DNA from: Gordonia otitidis NBRC 100426
Lineage (GTDB): Bacteria > Actinomycetota > Actinomycetes > Mycobacteriales > Mycobacteriaceae
Direction: 5' to 3'
Assembly (NCBI RefSeq): GCF_000248075.1
Contig: NZ_BAFB01000099.1
Location: forward strand, 1-41,105
Length of the DNA: 41,105 bases
The notes below the pieces were generated by a model. It was given only the letters and a program-made list of their open reading frames with translations. It did no database searches and had not been told where the DNA came from. Below are positions 8,779 through 18,437 of this stretch, piece by piece (within the stretch, counting starts at the first letter, position 1; each line of letters opens with the position of its first letter). A program made the position numbers and the translations under genes.

Positions 8779-11532
8779 ATGACGGTTCCGCCGAGCGACG
8801 ACGCCAGCAACGACACCGCGTCGCGCGACACATCTGCCACAGCGGCCACACCGCCTCACGAGCCCGCCCCCGGTGTCGATGCGCACAGTGTGGGACGAAG
8901 CGCCGATTCGACGACGGCGGCGCCGCCGAGCCAATCGTCCGGTCCGACAGCCGGGTCGCTGCCCCCCGATACCGAGGAGCAGGCCGACGCTCTCGTGATT
9001 CCCGAACCGGAACCGATTCCCGTCTGGCCCGGCACCCCATACCCACTCGGCGCGACGTATGACGGTGTGGGAACCAACTTCTCACTGTTCTCCGAGGTGG
9101 CCGAGGCAGTGGACCTGTGCCTGATCGATCGTGACGGGCACGAACGCCGCATCCGCCTCGACGAGGTCGACGGTTATTGCTGGCATTGTTATCTGCCGAA
9201 CGTCGGGCCCGGGCAGTTCTACGGCTACCGCATCCACGGCCCTTACGAGCCGGTGAACGGGCTGCGCTGCGATCCGTCCAAGCTGCTGCTCGACCCGTAC
9301 GGCAAAGCGTTCCACGGCGACTTCGACGGAGATCCGTCGCTGTTCTCGTACGCGATGGCAGCACCCGAATCGGAGGGGCCTGCGGACTCCGATGAGGCCG
9401 CACATGATGAGTCCCGTGCCGACACCCCCGCCGCCGACGCTCCCCCGGTCGTCCCGGCCGAACAGTCGTTGCGCGCCACCGGTGATCCGTCGTCGGACGA
9501 TTACGAGACCTCCTCGACCACCGTCGCGCGTGCCCACGATCCCGCTTCGGCAGCGGCGGACCCACAGGCCGACGTCGACGCCTCGGCATCGAACGGTGCC
9601 GACACCGAATCCGAGGCCGGGGGCGCCGTTGGAGACGCGTCGGTCGACACCGAGGAAGCCGCAGAACCCGCGGTGGTGACAGAGCCTGATGAGACGGCCG
9701 ACGCCGTCGTCGAGGACGCCGACACCGAGACACTCGAGAAGCCGGACGACGACGACACCGAATCGTCGCCGTCCATGCCGCAACTCGATTCACTCGGCCA
9801 CACGATGCTCTCCGTGGTCATCAACCCGTACTTCGACTGGCAACACGATCGCTCTCCGCGACGGCCGTACCACCAGACGGTGATCTACGAGGCACATGTG
9901 AAGGGCATGACCGCCACCCACCCCGACATCCCGGAGTCGCTGCGCGGCACCTATGCGGGCCTCGCCCACCCGGTGATCATCGAACACCTCAAGGCGCTCG
10001 GCATCACCGCGATCGAACTCATGCCGGTGCACCAGTTCATGCAGGACTTCGTGTTGCGCGACAAAGGGTTACGCAACTATTGGGGTTACAACACGTTCGG
10101 GTTCTTCGCCCCTCATCTCGAGTATGCGTCGAACCCAGACCAACCGGCCGGCGCAGTGACCGAATTCAAGGCGATGGTCCGCGAGTTCCACAACGCAGGC
10201 ATCGAGGTGATCCTCGACGTGGTGTACAACCACACCGCGGAGGGCAATCATCTCGGGCCGACCATCTGCTTCCGCGGTATCGACAACGGCGCCTACTACC
10301 GTCTCGTCGACGGGCAGCCCGAGATGTACATGGACTACACCGGAACCGGCAACAGCCTCAACGGACGCCACCCACACACGCTGCAGCTGATCATGGATTC
10401 ACTGCGGTACTGGGTGCTCGAGATGCACGTCGACGGATTCCGGTTCGATCTCGCCTCGACGCTGGCCCGCGAACTCCACGACGTCGACCGGCTGTCCGCG
10501 TTCTTCGATCTGGTGCAGCAGGATCCGGTCGTGAGTCAGGTCAAACTCATCGCCGAGCCGTGGGACATCGGTGAGGGCGGATATCAGGTCGGCAACTTTC
10601 CTCCGCTGTGGACCGAGTGGAACGGCAAGTACCGCGACACCGTTCGCGACTACTGGCGCGGCGAGCCCGCGACACTCGGCGAGTTCGCCTCACGCCTGAC
10701 CGGTTCGTCCGATCTGTACGAATCCACGGGCCGTCGACCGTCGGCGAGCATCAACTTCGTCATCGCACACGACGGTTTCACGTTGCGGGACCTGGTGTCC
10801 TACAACGAGAAACACAACATGGCCAACGGCGAGGACAACCGCGACGGCGAGAGCCACAACAGGTCGTGGAACTGCGGCGTGGAGGGTCCGACCGACGATC
10901 CCGAGGTCAACGAACTGCGCGCGCGCCAACAGCGCAACATCCTCGCCACGATGTTCCTGTCCCAGGGCACGCCGATGCTCGCGCATGGCGACGAGATCGG
11001 CCGCACCCAGCAGGGCAACAACAACGTGTACTGCCAGGATTCGCCACTCTCGTGGATGGATTGGTCCCTGGCGGACAAGAACTCCGATCTGTTGGAGTTC
11101 ACCCGCAAGGCCATAGCGCTGCGTGCCAAACATCCGGTGTTCCAGCGTCGACGCTTCTTCGCGGGAAAGCCGATCCGGTGGGGGCAGGACATGCTCGACA
11201 TCGTCTGGCTGACCCCGTCCGGTGAGGCGATGACGACAGCCGACTGGGACAGCGGATTCGGCAAGAGCCTCGCGGTCTTCCTCAACGGCAACGGCATTGC
11301 CGAGAAGGACGAACGTGGCGAGGTGATCTCCGACGACAGTTTCATGATCTGTTTCAACGCCCACTACGAGGACATCGACTTCACGCTGGCCTCCGAGCGA
11401 CTCGGCAACGAATGGGAGGGCGTGCTCGACACCAGACACCCGCAGGGCGACTCCGACATCGAGTCCGCGCCGTGCGGCAGCAGTGTCACGATCGGTGCGC
11501 GCTCACTCCTCGTCCTCCGTAAGCTGACATGA
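8779..11532 (+). CDS. treX: Glycogen debranching enzyme TreX/GlgX with long acidic insertion
   Basis: 917 residues; the family is usually about 700-720. TreX hydrolyses alpha-1,6 branches of glycogen-like glucan to supply linear maltodextrin to TreY. A CBM48 domain starts near residue 82 (VWPGTPYPLGATYDGVGTNFSLF), and a GH13 catalytic barrel follows from about residue 338. The nucleophile D557 (FRFDLAS), acid/base E593 (IAEPWD) and D665 (AHDGFTLRDL) are intact. The excess length lies in a low-complexity N-terminus of about 80 residues and an Asp/Glu/Ala-rich insertion at about 195-337 between the two domains. The start at 8779 has AAAAGG about six bases upstream; a GTG two codons earlier is the alternative. 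The stop overlaps the treY start (ATGA). Confidence 0.95.
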   Translation: MTVPPSDDASNDTASRDTSATAATPPHEPAPGVDAHSVGRSADSTTAAPPSQSSGPTAGSLPPDTEEQADALVIPEPEPIPVWPGTPYPLGATYDGVGTNFSLFSEVAEAVDLCLIDRDGHERRIRLDEVDGYCWHCYLPNVGPGQFYGYRIHGPYEPVNGLRCDPSKLLLDPYGKAFHGDFDGDPSLFSYAMAAPESEGPADSDEAAHDESRADTPAADAPPVVPAEQSLRATGDPSSDDYETSSTTVARAHDPASAAADPQADVDASASNGADTESEAGGAVGDASVDTEEAAEPAVVTEPDETADAVVEDADTETLEKPDDDDTESSPSMPQLDSLGHTMLSVVINPYFDWQHDRSPRRPYHQTVIYEAHVKGMTATHPDIPESLRGTYAGLAHPVIIEHLKALGITAIELMPVHQFMQDFVLRDKGLRNYWGYNTFGFFAPHLEYASNPDQPAGAVTEFKAMVREFHNAGIEVILDVVYNHTAEGNHLGPTICFRGIDNGAYYRLVDGQPEMYMDYTGTGNSLNGRHPHTLQLIMDSLRYWVLEMHVDGFRFDLASTLARELHDVDRLSAFFDLVQQDPVVSQVKLIAEPWDIGEGGYQVGNFPPLWTEWNGKYRDTVRDYWRGEPATLGEFASRLTGSSDLYESTGRRPSASINFVIAHDGFTLRDLVSYNEKHNMANGEDNRDGESHNRSWNCGVEGPTDDPEVNELRARQQRNILATMFLSQGTPMLAHGDEIGRTQQGNNNVYCQDSPLSWMDWSLADKNSDLLEFTRKAIALRAKHPVFQRRRFFAGKPIRWGQDMLDIVWLTPSGEAMTTADWDSGFGKSLAVFLNGNGIAEKDERGEVISDDSFMICFNAHYEDIDFTLASERLGNEWEGVLDTRHPQGDSDIESAPCGSSVTIGARSLLVLRKLT

Positions 11533-13886
11533 CGACAAGCGATCGCCGTCACCCGATCGCGACCTACCGGGTACAACTGACACCGGATTTCGGCTTCGCC
11601 GACACTGTCGGCATTCTCGATCACCTCGTGGCGCTGGGCGTCAGCCACCTCTACCTGTCACCCATCGGGACCGCCATGCCGGGCTCGACACACGGCTACG
11701 ACTGGGTGCCGCCGCCTCAGGTGGCTCCGACACTCGGCGGCATCGACGGCCTCCGTGCGCTGCGAGCCGCCGCGACCGAACGCGGACTGGGCATCGTCAT
11801 CGACATCGTGCCCAATCACACGGGCGTGGCGGAGGTACTGCGCAATCCGTGGTTCGCCGACCTCTTGCGACGCGGCCCCGGGTCGCGTCACGCCTCGTAC
11901 TTCGACGTCGACTTCTCGTCGGAGAACGGCTGTGCCGGGAAGATCGCCATTCCAGTCGTGGCCTCCGACGGCGATCTGTCGCCGCTGACCGTCGACTCGC
12001 ACGGCATATTGCGCTACTACGACCACGAATTCCCCACTGCCCCGGGAACACTCGGCGGTAGTGCACAGGATGTGCATGCGCGCCAACACTATCGACTCGT
12101 GCCGTGGGACAGCGGACTCATCGGCTATCGTCGTTTCTTCACCGTCAACGAGCTCGCGGGGCTGCGACAGGAAGACGAGCAGGTCTACCGCGCGACGCAC
12201 ACGTGGATCAACGAGCTCCTCGACGAGGAACTCATCGACGGGGTACGCGTCGACCATCCCGACGGCCTGTGGCAGCCGATGGCCTACCTCGACGACCTGC
12301 GAAGCGACCTCGGTTCCGACTCGCTGCTCTACATCGAGAAGATCCTCGCCGCCGACGAACCGCTCGAACCGACACTTCCGGTCGATGGCACCACCGGCTA
12401 TGACCAGATGCGAATCATCGACGCCGTCTTCACCGCACCGTCGGGTGTCGTCGAACTCGACGAAATCCACCTGCGGGTCACCGGGCAACCCGGGGATTCC
12501 CATTGGCTGCACGCACAGGAGCGTGAACGGAAGCTGGCGACGTTGCACGCGAAGTTCGCGGCCGAACACCGCCGACTCGTCCGCGCGATCACCCATTCGG
12601 ACCCGAGCGCAGACGCCGCCGGGGTGGCCGAGGCGACGGCCGAACTGATCGCCGGACTGCCCGTCTACCGCGCCGACTACCCGTCGCTGCGCCCGCTCTT
12701 GATCGAGACCGCGGCCGAGATATCCCTTCGCCGGCCCGATCTGGCCGCGGCCGTCGACACGATCATCAGTGCGACCGCACACCCGGGAGCCGCGAGCTCG
12801 CGTCTCGCCCAGACCGGCGGCGCCGTGACCGCGAAGAGCGTCGAGGACAGTCTCTTCTACCGGACGGCGCGGCTCGTCTCGTCGCTCGAGGTGGGCAGCG
12901 ATCCGGCCGACCCCACGCTGAGCCTACAGAACTTTCACACACACAACGAGATTCGCGCGGAACAGTGGCCGCGGGCGATGACGGCGACGAGCACACACGA
13001 CACGAAACGCAGCGAAGACGTGCGTGCCCGCGTCGCGCTGATCGCACAGGTGCCGGAACGGTGGTCGCTCCTCGTCGACGAACTGTGGTCGAACTGGCCC
13101 CCACCGGACGATCTGACCGGCTACTTCCTGTTGCAGAACATCGTCGGTGTCTGGCCGGTCGGCGACCCACCCGGCACCGGTGTGGTGACCGATCAGCTCC
13201 GGCAACGCCTCTACGACTACGCGCGCAAGGCCACGAGGGAGGCCGAGCTGCACACGTCGTGGACCGCCGTGAACTCGGAGTTCGAGTCACAGGTCGATAC
13301 CTGGATCGACGAGATCACCACCGGCGCCGCAGCCGAATCGATATCGCGTTTCGTGTCGAGGATCGCCTCGGCGTGGGAGCAGGAGGCGTTGGCGCGCAAG
13401 GCGATCGCGTTGCTCGGACCCGGTGTTCCCGACATCTACCAGGGCACCGAATGGTGGGACGACTCGCTCGTCGATCCCGACAACCGACGCCCCGTGGACT
13501 TCGACCGCTCGCTTGATCACCCCAAGGCCAGACTCGTCCGGGCCGCGCTCGGCGTGCGTGCGTCGCTGCCCGCCGCGTTCGAGCCTGGTAGCAGCTATCT
13601 TCCGCTCTACGCCGACGGGCCGGGAGCCGACCACGCCATCGCGTTCGGGCGCGGCGTCGGCGATGTCGCCGACGTGATCGTCGTGACCGCTCGCTTCACC
13701 CACAGCCTCATCGGGGACGCGGCGCTCACCTTCCTCGACCTGCCGACGGGGACGTGGCGTGACGTGCTGACGGGTGCCACCTACCGCGACGTCACCGACC
13801 TCGGTGAACTGCGCGCCACCAATCCGGTCGCGATACTCGTGCGCTCGACCGCCGACACCCCAACCACCCGGCCGACGAGAGCGTGA
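11529..13886 (+). CDS. treY: Maltooligosyltrehalose synthase TreY
   Basis: 785 residues, a normal length. TreY converts the reducing-end alpha-1,4 bond of maltodextrin to alpha,alpha-1,1, giving maltooligosyl trehalose. Signatures: ATYRVQLTPDFGFADTVGILDHL (near 13-35), LYLSPIGTAMPGSTHGYD, VIDIVPNHTG, nucleophile D242 in GVRVDHPDGL and acid/base E270 in LLYIEKILA; further family motifs are TATSTHDTKRSEDVRAR and PGVPDIYQGTEWWDDSLVDPDNRRPVDF. It is translationally coupled to treX. Its partner treZ is not next door: the mce operon intervenes on the opposite strand, with only 15 bp between the treY stop and the end of the converging operon. Confidence 0.97.
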   Translation: MTTSDRRHPIATYRVQLTPDFGFADTVGILDHLVALGVSHLYLSPIGTAMPGSTHGYDWVPPPQVAPTLGGIDGLRALRAAATERGLGIVIDIVPNHTGVAEVLRNPWFADLLRRGPGSRHASYFDVDFSSENGCAGKIAIPVVASDGDLSPLTVDSHGILRYYDHEFPTAPGTLGGSAQDVHARQHYRLVPWDSGLIGYRRFFTVNELAGLRQEDEQVYRATHTWINELLDEELIDGVRVDHPDGLWQPMAYLDDLRSDLGSDSLLYIEKILAADEPLEPTLPVDGTTGYDQMRIIDAVFTAPSGVVELDEIHLRVTGQPGDSHWLHAQERERKLATLHAKFAAEHRRLVRAITHSDPSADAAGVAEATAELIAGLPVYRADYPSLRPLLIETAAEISLRRPDLAAAVDTIISATAHPGAASSRLAQTGGAVTAKSVEDSLFYRTARLVSSLEVGSDPADPTLSLQNFHTHNEIRAEQWPRAMTATSTHDTKRSEDVRARVALIAQVPERWSLLVDELWSNWPPPDDLTGYFLLQNIVGVWPVGDPPGTGVVTDQLRQRLYDYARKATREAELHTSWTAVNSEFESQVDTWIDEITTGAAAESISRFVSRIASAWEQEALARKAIALLGPGVPDIYQGTEWWDDSLVDPDNRRPVDFDRSLDHPKARLVRAALGVRASLPAAFEPGSSYLPLYADGPGADHAIAFGRGVGDVADVIVVTARFTHSLIGDAALTFLDLPTGTWRDVLTGATYRDVTDLGELRATNPVAILVRSTADTPTTRPTRA

Positions 13887-13901
13887 TCGGCTGCTCGCGG
13901 C

Positions 13902-14852
13902 TCACCCGCCGGGCGCAGGGGTCGGGGCAGCGGGTGTCGGGGCAGCGGGAGTAGGGGCCGGAGCCGGGTTCGCAGCCCCGCCCTGCGTGTCGGCGGCGGG
14001 CCCGTTCGTACCCTGCTGCTGACCCAGTCCTGCTTGTGCGCCACTGAGTTTGGACACCTTCCAGGAACCGTCTTCCTTCATCAGGTCCAGCCAGACGAGC
14101 ATCAGTTCCTTGCCGCCGCTCGGTGCGATCGTGCTCGTGCCTGACACCTCGACCAAAACGGCCGTCGAGGCGCGGTCGGTGTCGAAGGACTCGACGGACA
14201 CGGATTTCACGGTCGGGGTGGCCTTGACGTTGAGGTCACGCAGCGCCTTGGTGCCGTCGGTCTGTTCGCGCTCGAGGTTCGTGCGAAATTCGCCGGTGCT
14301 CAGCGGGCCCAGCAGGGTCTTCATGTCGCCGACCGCGTCCGAGTTCATCGTGCTGACGAGCTTGACGGTGAACACCGACGACGCCGCCTTGGCGTCGTCG
14401 AACGCCGCCAACCGCTGCTGATCGCGGTGATAGCCCCACCCGAGCAACCCCACGGCGACGATCAGTGCCACGACCACCAGGCCCGCGAGCACCTTGAGGA
14501 CTCCACCGGTGCTGATCGTGAACGAGACCTCACGAGATGCTCTGCGCGCCTTCGCGGCAGGGGCCCGGTCGGCCTCCCCCTGTGCCGCCGACGCCCCATC
14601 GGAGGTGGAGTCGTCACGCCCATCGTCGACGCCTTCGGCTTTTCCGGTCCGATCCACCTCCCCGGTCGAACGTGCGGCCGCGCGAGCGCTCTTCGTCCGG
14701 GGCTTGCGCGTCGAGGCATCCCTCGACGCCACCGTCTCGGTGCTGCCCGGACTCGAGCCGTCTGCAGTTACCCCTTCTGGAGTCGGGCTGCCGTCAGCGG
14801 CGGTGGCGGACGCTTCGGTGTTGTTGTCGGCTGTCATGTGTTCCCAGTTCAT
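13902..14852 (-). CDS. Mce-associated membrane protein (Mas-type)
   Basis: 316 residues, last gene of the mce operon, 83 nt after mceF. The first ~125 residues are charged, disordered and rich in Ala/Ser/Asp. One membrane segment follows (LKVLAGLVVVALIVAVGLLGWGYH). A NTF2-like extracellular domain of about 130 residues comes next, with the DGSWKVSKLSGAQ ending typical of Mce-associated proteins. The C-terminus is a Pro/Ala tail encoded by 15-bp repeats at 13921-13965. Family members stabilise or assist Mce complexes at the cell envelope. The start at 14852 has AGGTGAG about five bases upstream; the ATG at 14837 is an alternative. The exact function is not known from sequence. Confidence 0.82.
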   Translation of the reverse strand: MNWEHMTADNNTEASATAADGSPTPEGVTADGSSPGSTETVASRDASTRKPRTKSARAAARSTGEVDRTGKAEGVDDGRDDSTSDGASAAQGEADRAPAAKARRASREVSFTISTGGVLKVLAGLVVVALIVAVGLLGWGYHRDQQRLAAFDDAKAASSVFTVKLVSTMNSDAVGDMKTLLGPLSTGEFRTNLEREQTDGTKALRDLNVKATPTVKSVSVESFDTDRASTAVLVEVSGTSTIAPSGGKELMLVWLDLMKEDGSWKVSKLSGAQAGLGQQQGTNGPAADTQGGAANPAPAPTPAAPTPAAPTPAPGG

Positions 14853-14935
14853 TGTGCTCACCTGCCATCGGCGGCAGGCGCGATGTGCGACGTCACGCAC
14901 TGGCTCGACAGAGGATCGGGCCGGTGCGGATCGCC

Positions 14936-16099
14936 CTAACCCAGCGGTACCGTTCGCGCGTTGGGGTCTGCTCCGAGGGCGGGCCCCGCGGTGTCATCCC
15001 CGGGGGGTCGGGGCGCGTTGGCCGAGCCGCGGATCTGCTGGTTCTTGTCTTCGGTGACACAGTACAGATTGGTGGGAATCACCGTTTCGAGTACCTTCGT
15101 CGGCCTGATCGGGGTCACCGCGTAGTTGCAGTAAGGCCTCGGGAAGATGGCCGCCATCACCCACCAGGCGCCGTCGTGGAACATGTCCTTACTGGTGTAG
15201 GAGGCGTCGCGGATCGACGGCAACAATGTCGCCAGTGCCGGTGCCCGCAGCGCACCCTGGCGCGCGATGTCTGCGATCTGTTGGAGCACGCCGGTCAGCG
15301 GATCCCGGATCTGGCTCAGCGAGCCGCTCAGGCTGGTGAACTGTGCGGGCGCTTTGCCGAGCAGGGTGTTGAGCTCGGCGTTCGCGGCGACCGCGGAATT
15401 GATCACCGCGCTCGCACCCGACACCGTGGTCCCGAAATCGGGTTGGGTGTTTGCTGTGGTGGCGAGAATCGTCCCGGTCTGTTGGATGAGTTTCGTGGTC
15501 TCGGGCAGGACGCGACGCAGGTCCGCGAAGATCGTGCCCGCGGCGTCGAAGAACGTGCGGAGCTGATTGGCCTGACCCGCCTCGGGGGTGAGCGCGACGT
15601 CGAGACTCGACACGGTTGCACGCAACTTCACCGGGTCGATCTGGCTGATCACGTTCAGCGAGGACTCGAGCAGCGCCGGGAACGGCGCGGTGACGTGGGT
15701 CTGGTTCACCTCGATGGTGTCACCGTCGGTGAAATACGGCCCGCTGCTCGTCGACGGCGTGAAATCGACGTATTGTTCTCCAGCTGCCGACAATCCGAGC
15801 GCCGAGACCAGTGCGTTCCGGTTGATCCTGACGTCGTCGTCGATCGAGAGGTGCGCCTGCACCGACGTCGGTTGCACCTGTAGCGAATCGACCTCGCCGA
15901 TCTTCACGCCTCGCAGCGTCACGCGCGAACTGTCTTGCAGTCCACCGGATATCGGGAAGTTGACGGTCAGGTGGTAGGTACCCTGCCATGGCCGCCAGCT
16001 CAGGGCTCCGAAACCGATGTAGGCCAACCCCAGCAACATCACGACCACGAGCCCGATGTTGCCGAGCGTACTCGCGTGTTTGCGCAGCCAGCCCATCAT
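14936..16099 (-). CDS. mceF: Mce family protein MceF
   Basis: 387 residues. One N-terminal membrane anchor (NIGLVVVMLLGLAYIGFGAL), then an MlaD/MCE domain (TYHLTVNFPISGGLQDSSRVTLRGVKIGEVDSL, around residues 40-115) and a long helical region suited to the periplasmic Mce tube. The start at 16099 was chosen because GAAGGG lies nine bases upstream and it gives the ATGA overlap with mceE seen elsewhere in the operon; ATG 16108 directly abuts that ribosome site. Mce proteins form hetero-hexameric lipid channels. MceF is the sixth and last Mce subunit here. Confidence 0.93.
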   Translation of the reverse strand: MMGWLRKHASTLGNIGLVVVMLLGLAYIGFGALSWRPWQGTYHLTVNFPISGGLQDSSRVTLRGVKIGEVDSLQVQPTSVQAHLSIDDDVRINRNALVSALGLSAAGEQYVDFTPSTSSGPYFTDGDTIEVNQTHVTAPFPALLESSLNVISQIDPVKLRATVSSLDVALTPEAGQANQLRTFFDAAGTIFADLRRVLPETTKLIQQTGTILATTANTQPDFGTTVSGASAVINSAVAANAELNTLLGKAPAQFTSLSGSLSQIRDPLTGVLQQIADIARQGALRAPALATLLPSIRDASYTSKDMFHDGAWWVMAAIFPRPYCNYAVTPIRPTKVLETVIPTNLYCVTEDKNQQIRGSANAPRPPGDDTAGPALGADPNARTVPLG

Positions 16100-17307
16100 C
16101 CGCAGCATCCCTTCGTACCGCTCAGTTGGGCGAGTATTCGTGTGAGCGTCTGCTGCAGCGATTGCCCACCGGACTCGAGATCTTGCAGTTCCGGCAGACG
16201 GCTCGCCGAGTCGAATCCGAATCCCGTTGTGAGCCAGTACAACTTGGCCGAACTCGCAACAGAGTTGCCCTGGATGGTCTTGGCGAACTTCGGTGTCAGC
16301 TCGTGCAGGTTGTCGGAGACGGGTCCGAGAATCGGTGGTACGTCACGTAGTTCGGCGGTGAGCGTTCTCAGATGCCCGATCAGCGACACGAGGCCGTCGG
16401 AATCGTTCCGGACGAAATCGTTGGTGGCATCGGTGACCTTGGTGGTCTTGTCGAGGGTCGACAGGATCAGACTCATCTGATCGTCCACCGTGTCGATGGC
16501 CGGCCCGAGCTTGTTGATCGCCGCCATGATCTGGGGGCGTCCCGCCGACAGGTCGGCGGTCAACCGGGACGTGTTTCGCAGTGAGCGGTCGACCTCGGCG
16601 GAATTGGTGTTCAGCCGTGTGATCGCCGTGGTGAACTCTTTGATCGCGCCCTGGAGATTGCCCGGGCTACTCGGGCCCCCTGCCACGGCCGCGCTGAGTT
16701 CGGTGACGATCTGTTGCAACGAGCCGAGCGAGCCGCCGTCGACCACCGTCGCCGCCGAGACGAGGATGTCTTCGACCGTCGCCGCGGCCGACGTCGGTCC
16801 CGTCAACACCGCGCCGTCGGCAACCGACGGGCCCGATACGTTGGCGGGCGGCATGAGTGCCACGAAGACGTCGCCGAGTGGTGTCGCCTGGCGCAGTTCT
16901 GCTCCGGTCCCCACCGGGATCTGCGCGTCGCGGGCGACTTTCATCGTCACCACAGCGGTGTAGTCGTGCACGGTGATGTCGCTGACTTCGCCGACATCTG
17001 TTCCGTTCAGTTTGACCTTGGCCCTGCTCGGAAGATTCAGTGCGTTGTCGAAACGGGCGGTCAGCGTTTTGCCGTCACCCACGCCCCCGGGTGCGGGCAA
17101 CGGCAGTTGTTCCACGGTCAGTCCGGGCATCGCGCCACAACCACAGAGGCCGACCGTCGCCGCGACCAGCAGAGCGAGGAGCGCGGGGACGGTACGCCTG
17201 CTGCCGCCGGCAACGCGTGGTCGGCGGATCGGCCCTGGGTACCTGGCGACGCGCGGACGCGACGTCGGCAGTCGCGGCGGGCCCAACGTGATCGTGAACT
17301 GCCTCAT
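16096..17307 (-). CDS. mceE: Mce family lipoprotein MceE
   Basis: 403 residues. A basic leader is followed by a hydrophobic stretch (VPALLALLVAATVGLCGCG), whose cysteine fits a lipobox, as expected for the Mce E subunit (LprK-type). The MCE domain follows (KTLTARFDNALNLPSRAKVKLNGTDVGEVSDI), then a helical domain with many Thr/Asn. The first start was set at 17307 because it overlaps the mceD stop by 4 nt; the longer reading frame begins inside mceD. The lipid anchor would tether the Mce tube at the outer face of the plasma membrane. Confidence 0.93.
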   Translation of the reverse strand: MRQFTITLGPPRLPTSRPRVARYPGPIRRPRVAGGSRRTVPALLALLVAATVGLCGCGAMPGLTVEQLPLPAPGGVGDGKTLTARFDNALNLPSRAKVKLNGTDVGEVSDITVHDYTAVVTMKVARDAQIPVGTGAELRQATPLGDVFVALMPPANVSGPSVADGAVLTGPTSAAATVEDILVSAATVVDGGSLGSLQQIVTELSAAVAGGPSSPGNLQGAIKEFTTAITRLNTNSAEVDRSLRNTSRLTADLSAGRPQIMAAINKLGPAIDTVDDQMSLILSTLDKTTKVTDATNDFVRNDSDGLVSLIGHLRTLTAELRDVPPILGPVSDNLHELTPKFAKTIQGNSVASSAKLYWLTTGFGFDSASRLPELQDLESGGQSLQQTLTRILAQLSGTKGCCG

Positions 17308-18437
17308 TTGCTCATCTCCAGCAGACTCGAGAACACACCGAGATCCGGCCCGAAGTCCTTGAGTTGTCCGGTGCGACAACCGTTCTTCTGCAGGTTGATC
17401 GGCTGACAGAAGGCATTCAGCGCCTCACCGTCGAGCAGCGACTTGTCGAGCAGGACCTGAATCCGCCATGCGCGTTGCTCGGGCGACACGGTGTTGGCGA
17501 GGTTCTGGAACAGTAGCGGTGCCACGTCGATCGTCTCGACCACCTGTCGTGAATAGTCGTTCAGATTGTTCACCAGGGCGCTCAGCCTTCCGGTCGAGTC
17601 ACTGATGGTCGTCGAGTTGTTCTTCAGGAACTCCGAGGTGTTGAGCAACGTCTGGTTGAGATCGTCGAGCGTGGCCGTCAGGCCCGGGGCCTGCTGGCCC
17701 AGCATCTGCGCCACCTGACTGATCGATGACGAGAACTGTGTCATCTTCGGGTAGTTGGCGGTCAGCGCACCCGTGATCTTCTGTGTGTTCTTGATGACCT
17801 GGGTCAATTGATCGCCATTGCCCGCGAATACGTTGGTCGCGGAACCGAGTTGGTTGATGGCCTCTCGGATTCGTTCCCCGTTTCCCGTAGTCGTGCCCGA
17901 GGTGATGTCCACCAGGTCGGCGATCGGGCCCTGCCCGTCCTTGTCGGTACTCAACGACGTCACGAGTCGATCCACGGCGTCGAAGAGATCACCCACCGCC
18001 ACCGGACTGCGGCCCTCGTTCTTCATAATCGCGCCGTCGGTGAGTTTCGGACCACCCGAATACGCCGGCGTGAGTTCGATGTGGCGGGTGGTGACGATGG
18101 AGGTGTTCACGATTGCAGGGGTCGCATCGACGGGAACCGGGACGTTCTTGTCGATCGTGAAGGTGACCTTGACGCGATTGCCCTGCTGCTGCACGGAGGT
18201 CACCTGTCCGACGGGCATTCCGAGGACGGCGACGTCGTTGTCCTTGTACAGACCGGCGACGTTCGGGAAGAAGGCTGTCACCTCGATCTGGGAGCCGAAA
18301 GCCACCTTCCAACTCGCGGGAACGAGCGAGCATCCCGAGAGCAGTGCGACGACCATGATGGTCAGCGCGAGGACGATGGTCGGCCGACGCCACCACGTGC
18401 CCGTGACCCTGTGTCGCCTGGTCCGCACGCTCAGCAT
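17304..18437 (-). CDS. mceD: Mce family protein MceD with lipobox-like leader
   Basis: 377 residues. The leader PTIVLALTIMVVALLSGCSLVPASW contains LLSGC, which reads as a lipobox, so this subunit may also be lipidated, besides MceE. The MCE domain is SQIEVTAFFPNVAGLYKDNDVAVLGMPVGQVTSV and the C-terminus ends in a Cys-containing segment (FCQPINLQKNGCRTGQLKD). The start at 18437 overlaps the mceC stop by 7 nt. It is the fourth Mce subunit by order; the assignment to D is by position in the operon. Confidence 0.92.
   Translation of the reverse strand: MLSVRTRRHRVTGTWWRRPTIVLALTIMVVALLSGCSLVPASWKVAFGSQIEVTAFFPNVAGLYKDNDVAVLGMPVGQVTSVQQQGNRVKVTFTIDKNVPVPVDATPAIVNTSIVTTRHIELTPAYSGGPKLTDGAIMKNEGRSPVAVGDLFDAVDRLVTSLSTDKDGQGPIADLVDITSGTTTGNGERIREAINQLGSATNVFAGNGDQLTQVIKNTQKITGALTANYPKMTQFSSSISQVAQMLGQQAPGLTATLDDLNQTLLNTSEFLKNNSTTISDSTGRLSALVNNLNDYSRQVVETIDVAPLLFQNLANTVSPEQRAWRIQVLLDKSLLDGEALNAFCQPINLQKNGCRTGQLKDFGPDLGVFSSLLEMSK

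Noticed and set aside
13887..13901. A terminator between treY and the mce operon
   Set aside because: Only 15 bp, with no convincing stem and no T-run.
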